Source: Actinacidiphila sp. DG2A-62 (GTDB taxonomy: Bacteria > Actinomycetota > Actinomycetes > Streptomycetales > Streptomycetaceae). Taken from it: 64,000 nucleotides of DNA. A program made the translations under genes and the position numbers. The stretch lies in the NCBI RefSeq assembly GCF_035825295.1, contig NZ_JAYMGI010000002.1, forward strand, positions 6,191,501 through 6,255,500, read 5' to 3'. Below, piece by piece: positions 1 through 8,654 of this stretch. Below the pieces are notes generated by a model. That model was given only the letters and a program-made list of their open reading frames with translations, ran no database searches and was not told the DNA's origin. How positions within the stretch are numbered: position 1 is the first letter of the stretch; every line of letters starts with the position of its first letter.

Positions 1-437
1 AGGAAGAGCAGGCCGTGGGCCTTGTGTTTCCCGCTGTAGTTCTTGCGGTTGGCCGCCCCGGTGCGGCGGCGGGTGCGGACCAGGGTGCCGTCCAGCAGGA
101 CCACCGCACCGCCGGAACGGGCGATCTTCTTCAGGGCGCGGTCCAGACGTGGGGCCTTCGCGGCCAGCAGGTCGAGTACTTCGAGGACCCAGCGTCGGAC
201 GGTGGCGGCCGAGACCGCGTTGCCGCCGGCCATGTCGGCCAGGCGCTGGTCGTGACGCAGGACAGCGAGCACGACGATCGCCTGGGTGCCGGGGGCGGCC
301 TTGCGCCAGCGCGTGCCCAGCTGCTTGCGGCGCCGGCGTATCAGTCCGGCGACGAGATCGACGGTCCGCTTCGACACGGGAAGCCGGACCTGGTAGACAA
401 CACCGGGAGAGCCCCCGGCGGGCGGCTGCTTCTTCAC
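1..437 (-). CDS. IS5-like DDE transposase, N-terminal part (cut by window edge)
   Basis: About 145 residues of a transposase are visible before the frame leaves the window at its left edge. I start it at the GTG at 437, some 13 bases behind GGCAGGAG. A basic stretch (RRRRKQLGTRW) is followed by a helix-turn-helix-like part (NAVSAATVRRWVLEVLDLL) and then LLDGTLVRTRR, which fits the first catalytic aspartate block of DDE enzymes of the IS5/DDE_Tnp_4 kind, with NRKNYSGKHKAHG after it. The rest of the catalytic core is outside the window, so activity cannot be judged. The family assignment is from motif memory. Confidence 0.72.
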   Translation of the reverse strand, partial: MKKQPPAGGSPGVVYQVRLPVSKRTVDLVAGLIRRRRKQLGTRWRKAAPGTQAIVVLAVLRHDQRLADMAGGNAVSAATVRRWVLEVLDLLAAKAPRLDRALKKIARSGGAVVLLDGTLVRTRRRTGAANRKNYSGKHKAHGLLF

Positions 438-509
438 ACAGGCGCCAACTCCTGCCGGGGGTCCTCACGTTACGGCCGAAACCGGCCGATCCGCCCGGCG
501 TCAGCGTGG

Positions 510-995
<486 letters not shown>

Positions 996-1261
996 GCGCC
1001 TCCCTCCCGCTGCGGAACCTACGAGACGCCCGGATGCGCCACCCCAGAATCCGCGAACCGGCCCGTGGCAGATGATCACCTGCTAACGATCACGGCCGAG
1101 AGCAGCGCGAGCGCGTCAATCGCCACCCACACCAGCGGCCCGACCTGCGAATTCAGGATGAAAATCGATCAATGCTACGGTGCGACGTCGTACCGCGCTG
1201 GGGCCGGAGACGGAACTACGACCGGTTTCGAGCTACGGGTGCGCGTCCTACTCTGTAGTCC

Positions 1262-1786
1262 ATGGCTTGGACGACGCTGGCCAGCGCCATCGTGGGTGCC
1301 GTGATCGCGACGGGGTGCTCTGCGTTACTCGACCGAAGTCGCTGGCGGCGTGAGCAGGATGATCGCCTCATCAGTGCACGGCGTGCGCTGTACGGCGAGT
1401 ACCTGGCTTGTCTGTCCCGGGCCCGCAACGACTTCCGAAGCCTCGTCCGTAACGAGAGCGCGAATCCGGCGGAGCGCGAGCGCTCCGCCCGAGAGAGCTT
1501 CGCCCCGTGCTTCGGCATGCGCTACCAGATGTCCATCACAGCCGCATCGAAGGTATTCGATGCCTCCGAGCGCGCGTTTCGCCGACTGCGTGATGTCCGG
1601 GACCTTGCCGCGGCCGGCATTCTCGCGGGAGACGAGGCGTACTCGGACGGCCGCGCTGAGTATGAGGTTGCTCTGTTCCGACTTCGTGAGGCGATGCGCC
1701 TTGATCTGGGAGCTGACCGGGAGCCTGCGATAACCCAGCTGAGGCGCTCGCGGGCAACCCGAGCACGAGGACCGCACGACGCGTAA
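1262..1786 (+). CDS. Membrane-anchored hypothetical protein
   Basis: Predicted 174 residues starting MAWTTLASAIVGAVIA. Residues 4-21 form one hydrophobic segment followed by a basic patch (DRSRWRRE), the pattern of a single N-terminal membrane anchor with a cytoplasmic helical body. The remainder is charged and helix-rich (AERERSARE, ASERAFRRLRDV). No clear ribosome site precedes the ATG. Short proteins of this layout are common in Streptomyces; I do not know a function. It lies alone on the plus strand among minus-strand genes. Confidence 0.6.
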   Translation: MAWTTLASAIVGAVIATGCSALLDRSRWRREQDDRLISARRALYGEYLACLSRARNDFRSLVRNESANPAERERSARESFAPCFGMRYQMSITAASKVFDASERAFRRLRDVRDLAAAGILAGDEAYSDGRAEYEVALFRLREAMRLDLGADREPAITQLRRSRATRARGPHDA

Positions 1787-1799
1787 CAGGCAGCGGAGG

Positions 1800-2882
1800 T
1801 CACCGCCGGAGAAGGGGCCCGGCGGTACGGGCAGCCGCCGGACCCGGCCGACTCGTCGCGGCTGGGATCGACCGGGTGCCCTGGCTGGCGGCTTCGTCGA
1901 CTCCAAGAGGTCCCCGCTGCGGAGGCGTCTCCGGACGTTCGGGGATGTGGTGGTGTTGGGGGTGGGGTGGGCGGCCGACGCGGTGGGTGAGGTGGTCGGC
2001 GGCGCGGGCCAGGGCGGCGGCGTCGTGCGCGAGTTGCTCGGCGATCGGCCAGAGGTCTGCGGCGTGTAGGTGTTCGGTCGGCTGCCGGTGCTGGTCGTGT
2101 TCGGCCGGGGTGTGGGCGGTGTTCGTGGTGGACGTGGTGTCCGCGGTGGTGGTCGCCCAGGTGGTGATGGTCTGTCGTGCTCGGGCGAGTGCGGCGTCGA
2201 TGCCCTGGGCTCGGTGCAGGTCCGGTCCGGTGGCGGGATCGTGGTAGTCCTCGGGGCGGGCCGTGCGGCGCACGGCGTCCAGGAGCTGCGGGGCGTGGGC
2301 GAGCAGGACGTCGACGTAGCGGTGGGCGGCGGCGTTGCGGGCGGCGGTGATCGCGGCTTCGCCCGACGCGTTCGGGGCGTCCCGCGCGGTGAGGCGCGCC
2401 TTCGCCTGCTGGTCGGCGTTGCGGATGCCTGCGGCTGCATCGGAGACGATCTTGGTGCGCAGGGTCCAGACGGCGTGTTCGTAGCGGGGCAGCAGGCGTG
2501 CGGTGATCCGGTGGGCGGCGCGGGCGGGCTGGGTGGCGGGTAGGTGGATGGCGTGGGGGATGTCGGGGCCGGTGCTCAGGTCGTACATCTGGTGGGTGCC
2601 GGGCAGGGCGAGCGCGCCGGTGATGATCGTGTCGGTGCGTGTGGGGTGGTCGACCATGATCAGCCGGAGGGGGGCGGAGGAGAGGATCGCGGCGCGGGGC
2701 AGGGGGTGTTCCCAGCTGGCCCACGACACCGATCCGCCGTCCCACAGGTTGTCGTTGGCCTGGGTACGTATGCGGGGTGACGTCGTCCAGTCCTGGTCGG
2801 TGACGGTCCAGGTGCCGGGCAGGCGGTCGGCGACGGCGTGGGCGAGGTGGGAGAGGTCGGCGCGGCGAGCGGTCGATGGCAT
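1800..2882 (-). CDS. Paralogous family protein, copy 1 (unknown function)
   Basis: Predicted 360 residues. The first third matches three other genes in this window (2932-3951, 6466-7539, 43291-43830): RLPGTWTV near residue 20, a DNLWDGG-type motif near 44, HPLPRAAIL near 59, and ARLLPRYEHAV near 128. The last 100 residues are low-complexity Thr/His/Pro/Arg and probably disordered. There is no signal peptide or membrane segment. It follows copy 2 on the same strand with a 49-base gap, so the two are probably cotranscribed. The function is unknown; the N-terminal half is conserved enough among the copies to define a family. Confidence 0.7.
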   Translation of the reverse strand: MPSTARRADLSHLAHAVADRLPGTWTVTDQDWTTSPRIRTQANDNLWDGGSVSWASWEHPLPRAAILSSAPLRLIMVDHPTRTDTIITGALALPGTHQMYDLSTGPDIPHAIHLPATQPARAAHRITARLLPRYEHAVWTLRTKIVSDAAAGIRNADQQAKARLTARDAPNASGEAAITAARNAAAHRYVDVLLAHAPQLLDAVRRTARPEDYHDPATGPDLHRAQGIDAALARARQTITTWATTTADTTSTTNTAHTPAEHDQHRQPTEHLHAADLWPIAEQLAHDAAALARAADHLTHRVGRPPHPQHHHIPERPETPPQRGPLGVDEAASQGTRSIPAATSRPGPAAARTAGPLLRR

Positions 2883-2931
2883 GACGACTTCCTCGGAAGG
2901 TCGGAGCGGTGGCGGGGTGGAACGCGCGTGA

Positions 2932-3951
2932 TCAGCGGGGGCGCCGGCCGGCCGGGGCGGACGGAGGCGCTGGGACCGTGGCGGTGGTGTGGGCAGCGGC
3001 GGCCTGGGTGTGCTCGCGTTCGGCGTTGGCGATGGCGTGCAGGACGCCGCCGTGGTCGATGAACGCGGTGATTACGTGCCATGCTTCGGCGTTGCGGGTG
3101 TGGCGGGTGTCGCTGTAGGTGTGCCAGCGGTCGGGGTCGTTGTGGTGGTCGAGCACGAAGTCCAGGCGCGTTTGCCAGATGTCGCGGATGTCGGTGCCTT
3201 CGGCCAGCGCGCCGCTGAGAGCTCTCAGCTCGCGGCTCCAGCGGTCGACGGTGGCGGCGGGAAGCGGCAGCGAGGCGAGCGCCCTGGTCGCGTGGCCGAT
3301 CGCCGCCTCGCCGTGGAAGAGGAAGGTGTCGAACCCGGCCCAGGCGGCGGCGTCGCGCTGCGCCTTCCGGGTGCCATAGGCGTCGAAGTCCAGTGGCACG
3401 CCGTGCTCGTCGCAGAGTGAGTCGGAGACGTCGTCCCAGTCGGTCAGGGCCTTCTCGGCCCGCAGGTGGGCCGCATGCAGCGCGGGGACCCGGACCGCAT
3501 CGACGGCTTGCCGGTAGCGGGGCAGCAGGCGCCGTCCCACGTCCGCTGCGGCGCGCGCGGGGTGCTCGGGAACGGCGATGCCGTGGGGCGTGTAGCGGTT
3601 GCGCAGGACGGAGTAAACTCCCGGCGGCGCGAGGGCGGCCACCAGGAACTGCCCGGGGTGACGCGGCCGTTCGATGACCACGAGCGATTCCCCGCCGGGC
3701 CCGTTCAGCAACGCGGCCCGGTCGGGGACCCGGTCCTGTAGGACTCGCGTGGTCTGACCGCGGTCCCACAGGCTGTCGCGCACGTCGGCGTACATGTGGC
3801 TGTACCGGAAGTAGTCCTTGGTGAAGGCGCTCCAGCTGCCGGGAAGGCGGCGCGCAAGGGCGTCGCTGAACGCCCGCAGCCCGCCGGGATCATCTCGGCT
3901 GCGCAGGTGAGGGGCTTCGGATAGGGGCGCCTTCGGATCGGGTGCGGGCAT
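2932..3951 (-). CDS. Paralogous family protein, copy 2 (unknown function)
   Basis: Predicted 339 residues, starting ATG at 3951 with MPAPDPKAPLSE. Shared family motifs are RLPGSWSAF near 35, VRDSLWDRGQT near 56, RAALLNGPGGESLVVIERP near 78, and TPHGIAVPEHPARAA near 120 leading into RRLLPRY. The C-terminal 180 residues are helical and less conserved, ending in a Pro/Ala tail. It is soluble as far as can be seen. Its opening residues MPAP match the residues behind the proposed ATT start of copy 3, which helps to fix that start. Function unknown. Confidence 0.72.
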   Translation of the reverse strand: MPAPDPKAPLSEAPHLRSRDDPGGLRAFSDALARRLPGSWSAFTKDYFRYSHMYADVRDSLWDRGQTTRVLQDRVPDRAALLNGPGGESLVVIERPRHPGQFLVAALAPPGVYSVLRNRYTPHGIAVPEHPARAAADVGRRLLPRYRQAVDAVRVPALHAAHLRAEKALTDWDDVSDSLCDEHGVPLDFDAYGTRKAQRDAAAWAGFDTFLFHGEAAIGHATRALASLPLPAATVDRWSRELRALSGALAEGTDIRDIWQTRLDFVLDHHNDPDRWHTYSDTRHTRNAEAWHVITAFIDHGGVLHAIANAEREHTQAAAAHTTATVPAPPSAPAGRRPR

Positions 3952-4248
3952 GGCGGGTCCAATACGGGGAGCGGAGCGGGTGGCTGGTCGGGGGCTGCGG
4001 GGACGGGTGAGGCGCCTGCGGGTCGTGCTGGAGGGAACGGGCCCCGGCGATCGGTAGTCGGCCGCGGCAGCACGAGCTGCGCCGACGGCGGGGCGCGGTG
4101 CTGGTGTTTGTGCGGTTCGCGGCGTGGTGCCGTGGCGGCTGCTGCGCGGCGGCGCGTCGGACGTGCTTTCAGGCCCCGAAAGGGCTGTTGAGAATGCCGC
4201 TGGGGGCGATGCCGCCTCGGGCGGATGCCGCCGCTCAGGCGCGGGCCG

Positions 4249-4623
4249 TCACTGGTTCCGGTCGGTGCCTGGGGTGCGGAGCGGAGGGATCTCGCGGTAG
4301 AGCCCGGCGGGGTAGAGGTCGATGTCCAGTGCTGCTTCGAGACGGGCGAGGGTTCCCAGGTCCGGGAGCACCATGCCCTCCAGGATCCGGCGGATCGTGG
4401 TGCGGCCGACGGTCGAACTGTCGGCGAGCTGGCGCTGGGACATCGAGCGGGCGTCCAGAGCGTGGGACAGGCGGCGGGCGACGGCCAGTCCGTAGTGGGC
4501 GCTCAGCGGGGCGTCGGCGCTGAGTCTGACGTCGGGGTCCGGCCAGCGACCGGAGACCAGGTAGTGGAGGGGGACGTGATCGTTCCTCACGTCGACTCGG
4601 GCCTCCTGATGCGCCGTTCCCAT
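4249..4623 (-). CDS. XRE-family helix-turn-helix regulator
   Basis: Predicted 124 residues. The ATG at 4623 is chosen because GAGGAAC sits 5-10 bases upstream. After about 45 variable residues comes a Cro/C1-type fold: VARRLSHALDARSMSQRQLA, then the recognition part STVGRTTIRRILEGMVLPDL and TLARLEAALDIDLYPAGLYR. This is the normal arrangement for a DNA-binding regulator of a mobile element. Two palindromes (4672-4693) lie just upstream of the start, so autoregulation is likely but inferred. It is divergent from the IS110 transposase gene. Confidence 0.78.
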   Translation of the reverse strand: MGTAHQEARVDVRNDHVPLHYLVSGRWPDPDVRLSADAPLSAHYGLAVARRLSHALDARSMSQRQLADSSTVGRTTIRRILEGMVLPDLGTLARLEAALDIDLYPAGLYREIPPLRTPGTDRNQ

Positions 4624-4671
4624 GCTGTTCCTCCTCATCATGGCGGGCGGGACCGCCCCCCGGTGCGGCGA

Positions 4672-4693
4672 CCCACGCGTGGGCCTTATAAGG
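4672..4693. promoter_or_regulatory. Adjacent palindromes, candidate operator
   Basis: A perfect 12-base palindrome CCCACGCGTGGG (4672-4683) touches the perfect 10-base palindrome CCTTATAAGG (4684-4693). They lie about 50-70 bases upstream of the HTH regulator start at 4623. The TTATAA core could also serve as a -10 element. Binding by the neighbouring regulator is an inference from position. Confidence 0.5.
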
Positions 4694-4749
4694 TCCACCC
4701 TAGGTGGTGCTTCGCGCCTCCGAGAGCGGGGTGGGCTACGCCTATTTCG

Positions 4750-6330
4750 AACCCGGGCCGTGAGCCCTGACCTGGAGAACGGCGCCGCCCCGCTCGGCAG
4801 TCGCGACGACCAAGGGAAGGGGTGGGTGCGGATGCCGCGGTTTTTCGGCGGGATCGACTACTCGGAGGGGCTGAACGACGTCGCGGTCATCGACGCCGCG
4901 GGGACGACCGTTGCGCATATCCGGGTGGAGGAGTCGCCGCAGGGTGTGAAAGAGATCCTGGCCGTGCTGCGCGGCCTCAGCGCCAGCCACCGCTTCAGCC
5001 GCAGGCAGGTGCCGCTGGGCATCGAGACCCGCCGTGGCCTGCTGGTTGCCGGGCTGCTGGCGTCCGGGCAGCCCATCGTCCCGTTGAACCCCGCGATGGT
5101 GGCCCGCTACCGGGGCCGGTTGAATCCGGCGAGGCGGAAGTCCGATCGCACTGATGCGACGCTGCTGGCGCAGATCCTGCGCACCGACGGCCATCACCAC
5201 CGCGGCATGCCGGCCGACAGCGACGAGGTTCAGGCGCTCAACGAACTGGTCCAGGCCCAGTACCGCGCGGTGCGCTCCCAGCGGTACGGCGCCAACCAGC
5301 TCAGAAGCCTGCTGCGGACCTATTACCCGGCTGCGATCGAGGCGTGGTCCGAGCTGCCCGGCAAGCTTGTGCGCGCCGAGGCTCGCGCACTGCTCGCGCT
5401 GGCGCCGACCCCGCGGGAGGCATCCCGGCTGTCCAAACGTGCCATCGCCGACACGCTGGCCGCGGCCGGCCGCACCCGCCTGGTCGACGCCCAGGCCGCA
5501 CGGCTGGGGGAAGTGTTCGCCCGGCCGTGGTTGCGACAGCCCCCTGCTGTGGAGGAGGCGATGGGCCAGGCGATGCTCGCCACTCTCGCGCAGCTCAACT
5601 CCGCCTGCCGCGCGGCGGAAATGACCACCGTGCTGGCCGAGACGGCGTTCCGCGCGCACCCTCAAGCCCCCGTCTACCTGTCGCTGCCCGGGTGCGGCCC
5701 CTTGATCGGCGCGAGGCTGCTGGCAGCGATCGGAGACGACCCCGAGCGCTTCGAGACGGCGAAAGGACTTCGCTGCTACGCCGGGGCCGCGCCCCTGACG
5801 TGGGCGAGCGGCGGCAGCAGGGCGGTGACCGCGCGCCGGCGCGCGGTGAACCTGAAGCTGAAAGGGACGGGGCACATCTGGGCGTTCGCGTCGCTGACGC
5901 GCAGCCCGGGGTGCCGCGCCTACTACGACCGCTGCCGCGACCGGGGCGACACCTATCCCACCGCCCTGCGCAAGCTCTACGGCCGCCTGCTCAACATGCT
6001 CCACCACTGCCTGGCCCACGATGTCCTCTACGACGAGGCCGTGGCTTTCCCGGCCGTGGGCGCAGCAGTTACGCCACGGGCCGGAGCAGCGGATTAAGCC
6101 GGGCGGCCGGGACGCACACCCAGGAATAGCCAGGGCCACGAGCCCTTTCGCGGGAACGGTGCCCGGCCGCCCAGTCCACGCACTGTCCGCCCGGAGTTTC
6201 CCGGCCGGACCGTCGACCGCGGTGCGAGCGGACGGCGGCCAGTTCGGGGCACGGACCGGCGGCCGGGAGAACACCCGACGTCACCTCGGGCCCTGAGCCC
6301 TGTGAGCGGAAACGGTGCCCGGCCGCCTCC
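4750..6330 (+). mobile_element. IS110-family insertion sequence, approximate extent
   Basis: Boundaries are approximate because IS110 elements lack long inverted repeats. A recurring motif (GAGCCCT, then a GAACGG- or AAACGG-like core, then GCCGCC) appears at about 4757-4785 before the transposase and twice after it (about 6140-6170 and 6294-6324). These may mark subterminal ends or an earlier insertion scar. The element lies within the run of minus-strand paralogous genes and is on the opposite strand. Confidence 0.45.
4832..6097 (+). CDS. IS110-family transposase
   Basis: Predicted 421 residues. The ATG at 4832 follows GGGAAGGGG; a GTG at 4826 is an alternative. The N-terminal half has the RuvC-like DEDD pattern of the family: GGIDYSEGLNDVAVID (first Asp) and LGIETRRGLLVAGLL (Glu), then NPARRKSDRTDATLLA (Asp pair). 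The C-terminal half has the Transposase_20 domain, LPGCGPLIGARLLAAIGDD followed by YAGAAPLTWASGGS. Full length for the family, with no frameshift. IS110 enzymes act with a structured noncoding RNA encoded in the element end, so the flanking noncoding DNA matters. Confidence 0.9.
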   Translation: MPRFFGGIDYSEGLNDVAVIDAAGTTVAHIRVEESPQGVKEILAVLRGLSASHRFSRRQVPLGIETRRGLLVAGLLASGQPIVPLNPAMVARYRGRLNPARRKSDRTDATLLAQILRTDGHHHRGMPADSDEVQALNELVQAQYRAVRSQRYGANQLRSLLRTYYPAAIEAWSELPGKLVRAEARALLALAPTPREASRLSKRAIADTLAAAGRTRLVDAQAARLGEVFARPWLRQPPAVEEAMGQAMLATLAQLNSACRAAEMTTVLAETAFRAHPQAPVYLSLPGCGPLIGARLLAAIGDDPERFETAKGLRCYAGAAPLTWASGGSRAVTARRRAVNLKLKGTGHIWAFASLTRSPGCRAYYDRCRDRGDTYPTALRKLYGRLLNMLHHCLAHDVLYDEAVAFPAVGAAVTPRAGAAD

Positions 6331-6465
6331 CGGAGCCGCGCCCGACCCTCGTCAAAAGCACGGCGGAAGACTTCGGCCGGCGGGCGAACAACGCGTGCGC
6401 GTCGGGCCGCACTGTGCGGGCGCGCGGCAGGACGCGGCCGGCTTCGGCGTCCAGCCGTCCCGGGC
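6098..6465. other. Noncoding stretch after the IS110 transposase
   Basis: About 370 bases without a gene I would defend. It holds two similar copies of a motif around GGTGCCCGGCCGCC (6140-6170 and 6294-6324, roughly 80 percent alike). These may be element-end or attachment sequences. No promoter or terminator is evident. Confidence 0.4.
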
Positions 6466-7539
6466 TCAGCTGCGGTGGCGGGGCGGTTCTTGCGATGCCA
6501 ACGAGGCCGGACCAGTGCGGCGCCCGGTGCCGGTGCCGGTGCCGGTGCTGGGTGCTGCGTTGCGGCGAGCACCGGCTGCGGTGCTGCGGGGGTTGCCGGC
6601 GGTGAGGGTTTGCTTGATGCTCTCGATGGCGGTCAGCGCGGGGTAATGCGAGGCGAATGTCTCCATTGCGGGCCATCCTGCTGCGTGGCGCAGCAGGAGT
6701 CCGGCGGCGAAGCGGGCCTCCTGCTCCGGGTCGCGTGGCGCGTTGGCGAGGGGGGCGAGAATCTTGTCCCAGGTGTCGCGGGCGTGTGTGCCCTCGGAGA
6801 TCGCGCCGGCCAGTATCCACAGGCTGTGGCTGAGTCCGCTGGCGGTGGCGGCGGGCAGGCCGAGTCCGGCGAGATCGGTGTGGGCCTGGTGGATGGCGCC
6901 GGGCCCGTGGGCGAGGACGGTTTCGAGTGCGGACCAGGCGTCGGCGTCGCGGCGGGCGCGCTGTTCGTCGAGTGCGCGTCGGTTGAGGAGCCGTCCGTCA
7001 TCGTCGAAGAGGAGGTCTACTGCGTCGTTCCACCGGTCGAGGGCGTGCTGGGTGGCGGTGTAGGCGTGGAGCAGGGCGGGTCCACGCAGAGCGACGAGCG
7101 CGTCGACGTAGCGGGGCAGCAGTCGGCGCCGGATGGCGGCAGCGGCCCGCGCCGCAACTGCGGGGACGGCGATGTCCCGGGGCGCGGCGGCTCTGCCCTC
7201 CGAGCGGGTGATCCCCGGCGGTCTCAGGATGGCGATCAGGATTTGCCGCGCGTGCACGGGGCGTGGGAGGGCGACCAAGAGCGCTTCGCCGGGACCTGCC
7301 AGGAGCGCTGCTCGCTCGTGCACGAATTCCTCGACCGCGTAGGCTGCTTGGCCCTCGTCCCACAGCCGCTCCATGATCTCTCCGCGAAGCGGGCTGTCTT
7401 GGAATTTTTCCACGACCGTTGCGGTCCAGCGCCCGGGCAGGCTCTCGGCGATGCCTTCGCTGAACTCCCGCAGGTCGGGCCCTGTGAGGCGCCGTGGGCG
7501 GGGTGCGGGTTGTGACGGCGCGGTCTGAGGTGCGGGAAT
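6466..7539 (-). CDS. Paralogous family protein, copy 3, probable ATT start
   Basis: Predicted 357 residues. Family motifs: SLPGRWTATV near 40, IMERLWDEGQAA near 62, HERAALLAGPGEALLVALP near 80, RRRLLPRYVDAL near 138. The first GTG (7413) would remove the conserved LPGRW block. The frame stays open back to an ATT at 7539 that follows AGGAG by 6 bases, and the residues after it (PAP) match the start of copy 2 (MPAP). ATT is therefore the most likely start, which is unusual. The C-terminus is a Gly/Thr/Arg-rich tail. Function unknown. It directly follows the DUF6884-like half gene in the same direction. Confidence 0.66.
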   Translation of the reverse strand: MPAPQTAPSQPAPRPRRLTGPDLREFSEGIAESLPGRWTATVVEKFQDSPLRGEIMERLWDEGQAAYAVEEFVHERAALLAGPGEALLVALPRPVHARQILIAILRPPGITRSEGRAAAPRDIAVPAVAARAAAAIRRRLLPRYVDALVALRGPALLHAYTATQHALDRWNDAVDLLFDDDGRLLNRRALDEQRARRDADAWSALETVLAHGPGAIHQAHTDLAGLGLPAATASGLSHSLWILAGAISEGTHARDTWDKILAPLANAPRDPEQEARFAAGLLLRHAAGWPAMETFASHYPALTAIESIKQTLTAGNPRSTAAGARRNAAPSTGTGTGTGRRTGPASLASQEPPRHRS

Positions 7540-7618
7540 CGCGGTCTCCTGAAGGTGAAGAGTTGGGGCAGGGCAGAGGCGATGCGGCGAGCCGTGGGTT
7601 CACCGGGACTGCGCGCTT

Positions 7619-8190
7619 TCAGCGCAGGACCCGCAGACCGCGGCCAGACGGGGCCGCTGCTGCTCCGGCGCCGGGGTGCGGCGTGATCTGTCCGGGCCGG
7701 GGCGCGGTCGCGGTGCCGGGGCTTTCGACCGAAGGTCGGTCGAAGCGGTCGGCCGCGCGTTCCCAGATCCCTTCGGCGCGGTCTTCCCGGCTGATGCGGC
7801 GGCACTGCGCGCGGTGTTCGCCCAGTGTGCCGTGCAGGGGTGCGAGCGTATGGGGAACTGCCGTGGCGAGAAGCTGCGCGTAGCTCCGGCCGCCGAGGAA
7901 AACGACGTTGGCGTCGCCGAGGCCGAGGGCGGCGGCGTCCTGTGCCAGGCGCAGGGGCGTGATGGAGCCGGGGTCGCCCAGCCGCACGTCGTAGGGAAAC
8001 AGCGGCCGGTTCAGGGGGACTAGGCCGTGCCGGGCCGACAGGATCCAGATCAGGTCTGGGTGAGTGAGGGCGTCGGCCGCCTGCCGCAGCGAGCGGTGAT
8101 AGGCGCCGGTGTAGAGCTGCCCGGCTGGGATGACGTCCCGGTACCCGTACCTCGCGTAGTCCGGCGTGGCCTTCCTCGAACCGCACGCGG
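7619..8190 (-). pseudogene. DUF6884-like protein, 3' half (cut by the stress islet)
   Basis: The frame carries CGSRKATPDYARYGYRD, then IPAGQLYTGAYHRSLRQAA, LIWILSARHGLVPLNRP and PYDVRLGDPGS, typical as I remember it of DUF6884-like proteins. There is no start codon: upstream of CGSRK the frame enters unrelated DNA and meets TAA at 8252. The missing front fits the gene stub at 22122-22478, whose last host residues are RRRIVIV, the normal lead-in to a (S/P)CGSRK motif. I infer one gene split by a 13.9-kb insertion near 8185-8192. The C-terminal 60 residues are Pro/Ala-rich. Confidence 0.7.
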
Positions 8191-8251
8191 AAGCGCGTGG
8201 GTTCCAGAATTCCTGGATGTCCAGAAGCGGGAACCCGATTGCCCGACCCCA

Positions 8252-8654
8252 TTAGAGGTGGGATGGCGGCACGGGTTCTCTCGGGATGTCAGACGGTTGC
8301 CTGCACCGACTCCAGGCCCGCGGGTACGTCATCACTGGCGGAGTCGTAGTGCTCGCGCCCGGGTCGCTCCTTTGACCTGCTGTACTGAGAACAGGACGTG
8401 AACGGGTGGCCGTATGTGCGGCCTGGGCGACGCTGGTGTACGGCTCACTGAACGGCACCTTACGGCGCCTCTGGCCATGTTCGAAGCGATGCTGGACGGC
8501 CCAGCAAGCCAGCCCGTCCTCGGTGTGCTGGCCTCATGAGTCGTCACAGCATGTAACATGCGACGAAATAGCCGAAAAGCTTGGGTGTGCCGGGAAGTCT
8601 GGTCGGCGTCGAAGGGGCCTGTGGCCCGTGTGCCGATTCCTGGAGGTTTGTTCG
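8252..8654 (+). promoter_or_regulatory. Leader region upstream of nhaA with palindrome and hairpins
   Basis: About 400 bases without a convincing gene. A perfect palindrome GCATGTAACATGC lies at 8549-8561. Downstream, GCCGGGAAGTCTGGTCGGC (GCCG/CGGC stem) and GGGCCTGTGGCCC (5-base-pair stem) could form hairpins in the nhaA leader before the TGGAGG ribosome site at 8641. A cis-acting RNA or a palindrome-binding regulator controlling the antiporter is possible; I cannot match it to a named riboswitch class with confidence. Confidence 0.4.

Noticed and set aside
8195..8240. GGGTTCC and GGAACCC arms suggesting a tRNA T-arm or attachment site
   Set aside because: No acceptor stem, anticodon arm or other tRNA feature fits around it; I keep it only as part of the islet end.
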